From assembly GCF_000721495.1 (NCBI RefSeq), contig NZ_JOHY01000094.1:1-14388 (forward strand): a DNA stretch of 14,388 bases. The letters run 5' to 3'. Positions 9,875 through 14,388 of the stretch are shown here, in pieces (the first letter of the stretch is position 1; each line of letters opens with the position of its first letter). The notes under the pieces are model-generated. The model saw only the letters and a program-made list of their open reading frames with translations. It did no database searches and was not told the DNA's origin. Source of the DNA: Streptomyces sp. NRRL F-5123 (GTDB lineage Bacteria > Actinomycetota > Actinomycetes > Streptomycetales > Streptomycetaceae). A program made the position numbers and the translations under genes.

Positions 9875-11253
9875 TGGGTGGTGACCTTGTAGCCGGCGGC
9901 GCGCGCGTAGTTGGCGACCGCTGTCTGCCAGGCCGGCAGCAGGGACACGATGGACTTGCCCGCCGTCAGCTGCGGGGTCACCGTGGCCGCCCAGACGGCC
10001 TCCTGGCTGAACTGCCCGTAGCCCCAGCCCGGCCAGACCTCCTCCGCCGCGGCCTGCAGCGGCGCGGAGATGTCCCCGCTGAAGTAGTCGGAGGAGGCCT
10101 GCTTGGCCAGCCAGTCCTTCGCGGCGGCGGAGTAGGCCGGGTAACCGGGCGCGAGCTGGGCCTGGTAGTCGTCGGAGGTGGTCACCCAGGTCAGGAAGTC
10201 CGCGGCGGCCTTGAGGTTGGTGCTGTGCGCGGACAGCAGCCAGGTCCCGCCGCCGACGTTGCCCGACGTGCTCGCGCTGTCGGCGGACCACCTGGGCATC
10301 GGCGCGACGGCGATCTGGTGTGCCGGGGTCTTGAACGAACCCTGGAACAGGGCGCCGCCGAACCAGGAGGGGCCGGGCATCATGAGGATCTTGCCGGCCT
10401 GGTTCTTGTCGAAGTCCGAGCTGAACACGCTGCTCATGGACATCGTCTTGTTCTTGACGAGGGTGTCGAGCAGCGACGCCATGCGCTTGCAGTTCGCGCT
10501 GCCGGTGTTCACCGTCACCGCCTTGGGCCCGGTGATCTGGTTGGCGCCGCACTTGCTCGGCCACATGTACAGCTCGGGCGCCCAGGTGTCGCCGGCCGAG
10601 CCGACCAGGTAGCCGGGGTGCTCGGTGGCCACCTTCTCCCCGAGGGCCTGGTACTGCTCCCAGGTCTGCGGGACCTGGTATCCCCACTGCTTCATCAGCG
10701 GGGCGTTGTACCACAGCACGGTCTGGGCGAGGTCGTTGCGCAGGCAGTACAGCGTGCCGTTGACCGTACAGGGGGCGTTGGCGCCCTTGGCCCAGCCGGC
10801 GAGCGTCGCCTTCGGTATCAGGCCCTTGTCGAGCGGGGCGGTGAATCCGGCGTCGACCGCCCAGGTGGTCTCGTTGTTCTGCGAGCTGAACACCACGTCG
10901 GGCCAGCCCTTGCGGGTGCGGTTGAACAGGCTGACCTTGGTGCGCAGGTAATTGGAGCCGTTCGCGTCGCCGTCGTAGCTGACGACGTTCATCTTCACGT
11001 CCGGGTGCTGCTTCTTGTAGAGCTTGGCGGCGTCCATACGCGAGGCATCCACCCACACGGTCAGGGCGCCGCCCGTCTGTTTGACGGGCTTGAAGCCGCC
11101 CTGGGAGCCGTTGCCGCTGCTGCCTCCGCCGCAGGCGGCGACCGTGGCCAGCAGCAGGGTGCCGGCCACCAGGGCCGGCAGGCCTGCGCGTCCGCGGTTT
11201 CCGCGGGTTCCGTCAGGTGTGCGCGCGCCGACCGCGCGGACCTTGGCTGTCAT
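9871..11253 (-). CDS. Sugar ABC transporter substrate-binding lipoprotein
   Basis: The 460-aa protein captures a sugar or oligosaccharide outside the membrane and hands it to the two permeases. The ATG at 11253 has GGAG six bases upstream. A type II signal peptide runs through LVAGTLLLATVAAC, with C41 as the lipid-anchored cysteine, followed by a Gly/Ser-rich tether. The rest resembles family-1 binding proteins (ALTVWVDASRM, WYNAPLMKQWGYQVPQTWEQ, WVTTSDDYQAQLAPG). The mature part also has cysteine pairs PCTVNGTLYC and SKCGAN...NCKR that could form disulfides. It is the first gene of the operon, has a recognisable promoter, and diverges from a GntR-family regulator gene that probably controls it. 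The ligand cannot be read from sequence; context favours an arabinose- or galactose-containing oligosaccharide. Confidence 0.93.
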   Translation of the reverse strand: MTAKVRAVGARTPDGTRGNRGRAGLPALVAGTLLLATVAACGGGSSGNGSQGGFKPVKQTGGALTVWVDASRMDAAKLYKKQHPDVKMNVVSYDGDANGSNYLRTKVSLFNRTRKGWPDVVFSSQNNETTWAVDAGFTAPLDKGLIPKATLAGWAKGANAPCTVNGTLYCLRNDLAQTVLWYNAPLMKQWGYQVPQTWEQYQALGEKVATEHPGYLVGSAGDTWAPELYMWPSKCGANQITGPKAVTVNTGSANCKRMASLLDTLVKNKTMSMSSVFSSDFDKNQAGKILMMPGPSWFGGALFQGSFKTPAHQIAVAPMPRWSADSASTSGNVGGGTWLLSAHSTNLKAAADFLTWVTTSDDYQAQLAPGYPAYSAAAKDWLAKQASSDYFSGDISAPLQAAAEEVWPGWGYGQFSQEAVWAATVTPQLTAGKSIVSLLPAWQTAVANYARAAGYKVTTQ

Positions 11254-11537
11254 GAACAACTCCACTACGTCGTGGGGTGCGTCGCGTTTGATCACACATA
11301 ACAAGCGCCAACCGGGGGGCGAGTCAACAGGATGAGCATGGTTATTTCCAAGATCTTCTCGTGGGGATGGTGACAAACTGCGCCGTTTGACCGGTTCTGG
11401 GGGTTATGGCGATGCGTGGCCGGGGGAGATAAGTAGTACACATATCGTCGAAACGAGCACCGCTGTATGCTGCGGCGTACACGTCGGACCGGTCGCGTAC
11501 CGCGCGGCCGACGACGGGAGACGAAGGGGGCGGGCTG
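11254..11537. other. Divergent intergenic region between binding-protein and GntR genes
   Basis: The 284 bp hold the promoter for the transporter operon on the minus strand (listed separately) and presumably that of the regulator on the plus strand. For the latter, a -10-like TATGCT at 11466-11471 and a -35-like TTGACC at 11387-11392 are visible but are not correctly spaced to each other. A short dyad, CAAAC (11374-11378) with GTTTG (11385-11389), is a weak candidate for the GntR-family operator. No LacI-type site is present. Confidence 0.5.
11298..11327 (-). promoter_or_regulatory. Promoter of the transporter operon
   Basis: On the minus strand TTGACT (11327-11322) and TGTTAT (11303-11298) are separated by 18 bp and lie 44 bp upstream of the binding-protein ATG. 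They resemble -35 and -10 elements of a housekeeping sigma factor: the -35 matches TTGACA at five of six positions, the -10 matches TATAAT at four of six. The stretch is unusually AT-rich for this sequence. Confidence 0.5.
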
Positions 11538-12317
11538 TTGGACGGCAACCAGGTACTCGCGGCGACCGGCGGCTCCGCACCGGCGCCCGCCGACGCGCAG
11601 GAAACCGTGGCCTACCGACCCGGCTACGAACGTGTGGCCGAGGAGATCCTGCGGCTCATCGCCGAGCTGGGGCTGCAGCCCGGCGACCGGATGCCGACGG
11701 AGAACCAGCTCGCCTCGCGTCTGGGAACCAGCAGGACGGTGGTACGTGAGGCCGTCAAGATCCTCTCGGCCATCGGACGGATCCGCGCGCAGAAGGGCCG
11801 CGGCCTGTTCGTGGCGAACGACGAGGGCATGCTGGGCTCGTCGCTGTGGGGGAGCTTCTTCCTGCCCACCGACCTCGACCACGTCTACCGCCTGTTCGAG
11901 TTCCGCCGCGTGCAGGAGGCCGCGGCAAGCCGGCTGGCCGCCACACGTGCGACGCCGTCGGACCTGCGCGCGATCGAAGAGGCCGCCGAGATGTGCCGGG
12001 AAGGCCATCTGACCGGCCGGCACGAGCTGTTCGACCGCGGGGACGACGAGTTCCACCTCAGCATCGCCAAGGCCTCGCAGAATCCGTTCCTGGTGGACGC
12101 TGTCCGGGAGGCCCGGCGTCTGCAACGCCAGTCCAGCACCATCGGGTTGCACGGCACGGTAGGCGGCCATGCCGAGGAGGCGGTGGCCGAGCACACCGCG
12201 ATCTACCGCGCGATCAAGGACGGCGACGCGGAGGCCGCGGCACAGGCGGCCACCGTTCACCTGGACAAGACGCTGGAGGACTACCGCCGCGAGATCCAGC
12301 GCCGCGTGTTCGGCTGA
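11538..12317 (+). CDS. GntR-family transcriptional regulator, FadR subfamily (FCD domain)
   Basis: The 259-aa protein should bind DNA and release it on binding a metabolite, most likely a sugar acid or related compound. The TTG at 11538 follows AAGGGGG and is the best start; an in-frame GTG at 11607 would remove 23 non-conserved residues. A winged helix-turn-helix covers about 28-95 (GDRMPTENQLASRLGTSRTV, VREAVKIL, KGRGLFVA). The all-helical FCD domain covers about 115-250, with putative metal ligands D169, H173, H219 and H241. It diverges from the transporter operon, so it probably regulates that operon and itself. FCD regulators often respond to carboxylated intermediates, which fits the lactonase in the operon. 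The role as operon regulator is an inference from position. Confidence 0.9.
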   Translation: MDGNQVLAATGGSAPAPADAQETVAYRPGYERVAEEILRLIAELGLQPGDRMPTENQLASRLGTSRTVVREAVKILSAIGRIRAQKGRGLFVANDEGMLGSSLWGSFFLPTDLDHVYRLFEFRRVQEAAASRLAATRATPSDLRAIEEAAEMCREGHLTGRHELFDRGDDEFHLSIAKASQNPFLVDAVREARRLQRQSSTIGLHGTVGGHAEEAVAEHTAIYRAIKDGDAEAAAQAATVHLDKTLEDYRREIQRRVFG

Positions 12318-12645
12318 ACCGCGGTTGCCGCGCGGCCGCGGACCGCAGGTCCTCGGCCCTCGCTTCGGAGCCTGTCCCAGGACGCCCACCGGTGAGCCGG
12401 ACGTTCCGCCGCGTGGATTGCTTCCCTCAAGAGAGACATATTTCCACACCTCTTGACGCCCTGAACGCACAGGAGTTACCTATTCCACACAACGGGGGGC
12501 CGACAACGCGCCCGCCGGTGCCGCTCTGGCCAGGTTTCCCGACCCACCACGGTTACGTGGTCGCCAGCCGACCTCGTCCTGTGCGGGCGGGGGCCGGTGG
12601 CAGGCACCTCTCCCCCCACGACTCGGCCCAGGAGGTCGACACACC
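12318..12645. other. 328-bp intergenic region upstream of the GH27 gene
   Basis: No gene is visible here. Just after the regulator stop there are short GC-rich dyads, for example GGACC (12340-12344) with GGTCC (12348-12352), which may weakly terminate that gene. A TTGACG (12453-12458) could be a -35 for the GH27 gene; a matching -10 is poor (TTACCT at 12476-12481, 17 bp away). TCAAGAG (12427-12433) and CTCTTGA (12450-12456) form a 7-bp inverted repeat of unknown meaning. A clear AGGAGG at 12630-12635 precedes the GH27 start. The LacI-type site is not here but inside the gene. Confidence 0.5.
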
Positions 12646-14292
12646 ATGGTCAACGGACGTACGAACGTCGGGCGGCGCCTCGCGCGGTCGCGACTCGGTA
12701 GATTGTTAGCGCTAACAAGCTCGGCTCTGCTGCTCGCCGCAGGTGCCTCGCTGGCCGCCCCCGGCGCAGCCCAGCCTGCTGCCGCGTTGGGCAACGGGTT
12801 GGCGCCGACCCCGCAGATGGGGTTCAACGACTGGAACGCCTACGGGTGCAACGTCTCGGAGTCGCTCATCAAGTCCACGGCGCTGGCCATGCACAACAAC
12901 GGCATGCAGGCCGCCGGCTACAACTACGTCAACATCGACGACTGCTGGATGACCCACACCCGGGACTCGTCGGGCCGGCTGGTGCCGGACCCGTCGAAAT
13001 TCCCCGACGGCATCAAGGGCACGGCGGACTACGTGCACTCGCTGGGCCTGAAGCTGGGAATCTACGAGGACGCCGGCACCGCGACGTGTGCCGGGTACCC
13101 CGGGAGCCTGGGACACGAGACGACCGACGCGGCGAGCTTCGCCTCGTGGGGTGTCGACTACCTGAAGTACGACAACTGCAACAACAACGGTGTGCCGGGG
13201 CAGACGCGGTACACCACGATGCGGGACGCGCTCGCGGCGACCGGCCGTCCGATCCTGTACAGCCTGTGCAACTGGGGCCAGGAGAACGTGTGGACCTGGG
13301 GCGCCGGAGTCGGCAACAGCTGGCGCACCACCGGTGACATCAACGCCAGCTACTCCAGCATGCTGTCGATCTTCCACAGCAATGTGGGTCTGGCCGCCTA
13401 CGCCGGTCCCGGGCACTGGAACGATCCCGACATGCTGGAGGTCGGCAACGGGTCCCTGACCGACACCGAGGCCCGCACCGAGTTCAGCCTGTGGTCGGAA
13501 ATGGCGGCGCCCCTGATCGCGGGCACCAACATAGCCTCCGCAAGCTCCTCCACCCTGTCCATCTACACCAACTCCCGGGTCATCGCGGTGGACCAGGACT
13601 CTCTGGGCAAGCAGGGCACCATGGTGTCCTCCGCGGGCGGCCTGGACGTGATGGCCAAACCGCTGTCCAACGGTGACGTGTCGGTGGCGCTGTTCAACGA
13701 GAGCGGATCGACCGCGACGATCAGCACCACGGCTGCCGCGGTCGGCAAATCCGGCGCCTCCAGCTACACCTTGACCGACCTGTGGTCAGGTGCGACGTCC
13801 ACCACCGCGGGCGCCATCAGTGCTTCGGTGCCGGCGCACGGCACGGTGATGTACCGGGTCGCGGGCGGCAGTTCGACCACCACGCCGCCGCCGGCCGGTG
13901 GCGGTGCGCTGCACGCGGTGGGTGCGGGCAAGTGCCTGGACGTGCCGAACTCCTCGACCACCGCGGGAACGCAGGTGCAGATCTGGGACTGCAGCGGCGG
14001 TGCCAACCAGAGCTGGACGCGTACGTCGTCGGGCCAGCTGGCGGTGTACTCGGGCAGTTCGCAGATGTGCCTGGACGCCTACAACAACCAGACCTCCCCG
14101 GGTACCAAGGTGGAGATCTGGTCCTGCAACGGCGGTGCCAACCAGCAGTGGAGCGTCAACTCCAACGGCACCGTCACCGGCACCCAGTCCGGCCTGTGCC
14201 TTGACGTCACCGGAGCCTCCACCGCCAACGGGGCGCTCGCCGAACTGTGGACCTGCAACGGCGGCAGCAACCAGCAATGGACCCTGGGATAA
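12646..14292 (+). CDS. Secreted GH27 alpha-galactosidase / beta-L-arabinopyranosidase with CBM13
   Basis: The 548-aa enzyme should remove terminal alpha-D-galactosyl or beta-L-arabinopyranosyl residues outside the cell. The ATG at 12646 has AGGAGG ten bases upstream. The signal peptide has a basic start (RR at 10-11) and a hydrophobic core at about 20-38. The GH27 barrel starts at PTPQMGFNDWNAYG; DDCW lies at 98-101, GIYEDAG at 138-144, nucleophile D176 in YLKYDNC and acid/base D262 in WNDPD. A beta-domain reaches about residue 407, followed by a Thr/Pro/Gly linker and CBM13 (421-548; NQSW, NQQW, NQQW). A beta-L-arabinopyranosidase of this family is known from Streptomyces avermitilis, but I cannot separate the two activities here. 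The LacI-type site covers codons 20-25 and brings a TTA codon (L21). The CBM13 segment is nearly identical to that of the left-edge GH54 gene. Confidence 0.93.
   Translation: MVNGRTNVGRRLARSRLGRLLALTSSALLLAAGASLAAPGAAQPAAALGNGLAPTPQMGFNDWNAYGCNVSESLIKSTALAMHNNGMQAAGYNYVNIDDCWMTHTRDSSGRLVPDPSKFPDGIKGTADYVHSLGLKLGIYEDAGTATCAGYPGSLGHETTDAASFASWGVDYLKYDNCNNNGVPGQTRYTTMRDALAATGRPILYSLCNWGQENVWTWGAGVGNSWRTTGDINASYSSMLSIFHSNVGLAAYAGPGHWNDPDMLEVGNGSLTDTEARTEFSLWSEMAAPLIAGTNIASASSSTLSIYTNSRVIAVDQDSLGKQGTMVSSAGGLDVMAKPLSNGDVSVALFNESGSTATISTTAAAVGKSGASSYTLTDLWSGATSTTAGAISASVPAHGTVMYRVAGGSSTTTPPPAGGGALHAVGAGKCLDVPNSSTTAGTQVQIWDCSGGANQSWTRTSSGQLAVYSGSSQMCLDAYNNQTSPGTKVEIWSCNGGANQQWSVNSNGTVTGTQSGLCLDVTGASTANGALAELWTCNGGSNQQWTLG
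12703..12718. promoter_or_regulatory. LacI-type operator inside the GH27 coding region, palindrome TTGTTAGCGCTAACAA
   Basis: This perfect 16-bp palindrome has the same core pattern as the sites at 1669 and 2161. It begins 57 bp after the GH27 start codon and covers codons 20-25 of the signal peptide, reading TTG TTA GCG CTA ACA A. The start upstream of it is well supported by AGGAGG, and no standard start codon follows it closely enough to rebuild the signal peptide. A repressor here would act as a roadblock to, or block initiation of, transcription. Confidence 0.7.
13906..14235 (+). repeat. Right arm of 330-bp inverted repeat (CBM13 coding segment)
   Basis: This is the partner of 1-330 in opposite orientation. 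Runs of 88 bp (13906-13993) and 98 bp (14104-14201) are identical. The mismatches change only three amino acids out of 110. The other two complete CBM13 modules in the window are far more different from it. Confidence 0.95.
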
Positions 14293-14311
14293 GCACCAGG
14301 CCGGGCGGATG

Positions 14312-14349
14312 ACCGCTCCCCCGGTCCACGAAGGGACCGGGGGAGCGGT
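14312..14349. terminator. Bidirectional hairpin terminator
   Basis: A perfect 16-bp stem pairs 14312-14327 with 14334-14349 around a 6-nt loop (ACGAAG). It lies 19 bp after the GH27 stop codon and 18 bp before the stop of the convergent gene at the right edge, so it probably serves both. Confidence 0.88.
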
Positions 14350-14367
14350 AGCACTACTGCTGCGTGG

Positions 14368-14388
14368 TCAGCTCCACTTCTGGTTGCT
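14368..14388 (-). CDS. C-terminal end of a convergent gene, CBM13-like (partial)
   Basis: Reading inward from the right edge on the minus strand gives Ser-Asn-Gln-Lys-Trp-Ser and then TGA at 14370-14368. An NQKW motif one residue before the stop is how CBM13 (ricin-type) proteins end; the GH54 protein ending at 4965 finishes in NQKWARS. The shared hairpin just downstream supports a real gene end. Only six codons are visible, so the catalytic part and the function are unknown. It would be the fifth CBM13 protein of the cluster. Confidence 0.6.
   Translation of the reverse strand, partial: SNQKWS

Noticed and set aside
9820..11301. Plus-strand open frame (493 codons) opposite the binding-protein gene
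   Set aside because: It has low-complexity composition and no recognisable motif, and the minus-strand lipoprotein with lipobox and ribosome site explains the region.
11292..12470. Minus-strand open frame (392 codons) opposite the GntR regulator gene
   Set aside because: The plus-strand product has clear winged-helix and FCD features; the antisense product has none.

Overview
The window looks like a piece of a Streptomyces (or close actinomycete) chromosome. GC is very high with strong third-position bias, ribosome binding sites are GGAGG-like, GTG and TTG starts occur, secreted enzymes carry C-terminal ricin-type (CBM13) modules, and a CUT1 sugar ABC transporter is encoded without its own ATPase. 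All annotation was made by reading the sequence; no database search was possible.

Layout. Left block (1-4965): a truncated secreted GH54 alpha-L-arabinofuranosidase on the minus strand (1-1524) diverges across a 691-bp regulatory gap from a secreted SGNH/GDSL esterase (2216-3331) and a second GH54 arabinofuranosidase (3430-4965). All three end in CBM13 modules. Middle block (5017-11253, minus strand, transcribed right to left): a lipoprotein sugar-binding protein, two permeases, an unrecognised 643-aa cytoplasmic protein with a predicted helical barrel plus beta-sandwich layout, and a COG3618 sugar-lactone hydrolase. The first three genes overlap end to end, so this is very probably one operon. 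A divergent FadR-type GntR regulator (11538-12317) lies upstream of it. Right block: a secreted GH27 enzyme with CBM13 (12646-14292), a strong hairpin, and the last few codons of a convergent gene whose C-terminus is again CBM13-like (14368-14388).

How the parts fit. The secreted enzymes would strip L-arabinofuranosyl groups, ester groups and alpha-galactosyl or beta-L-arabinopyranosyl groups from a plant polysaccharide such as arabinan, arabinogalactan or arabinoxylan. The ABC system would import a released sugar or oligosaccharide, and the 643-aa protein and the lactonase would process it inside the cell. No araBAD-type genes, transporter ATPase or LacI-family regulator gene is present here.

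Most notable points: (i) three sites of the form TGT[G/T]AGCGCT[C/A]ACA sit at the secreted-enzyme genes, suggesting an unlinked LacI-family regulator; (ii) one of these sites lies inside the signal-peptide codons of the GH27 gene and supplies an in-frame TTA codon, which in Streptomyces would add dependence on the bldA tRNA; (iii) the CBM13 coding segments at the two ends of the window form a 330-bp inverted repeat, about 96% identical, that stops sharply at the module's N-terminal edge; (iv) the 643-aa protein is a candidate for an undescribed carbohydrate-active enzyme.
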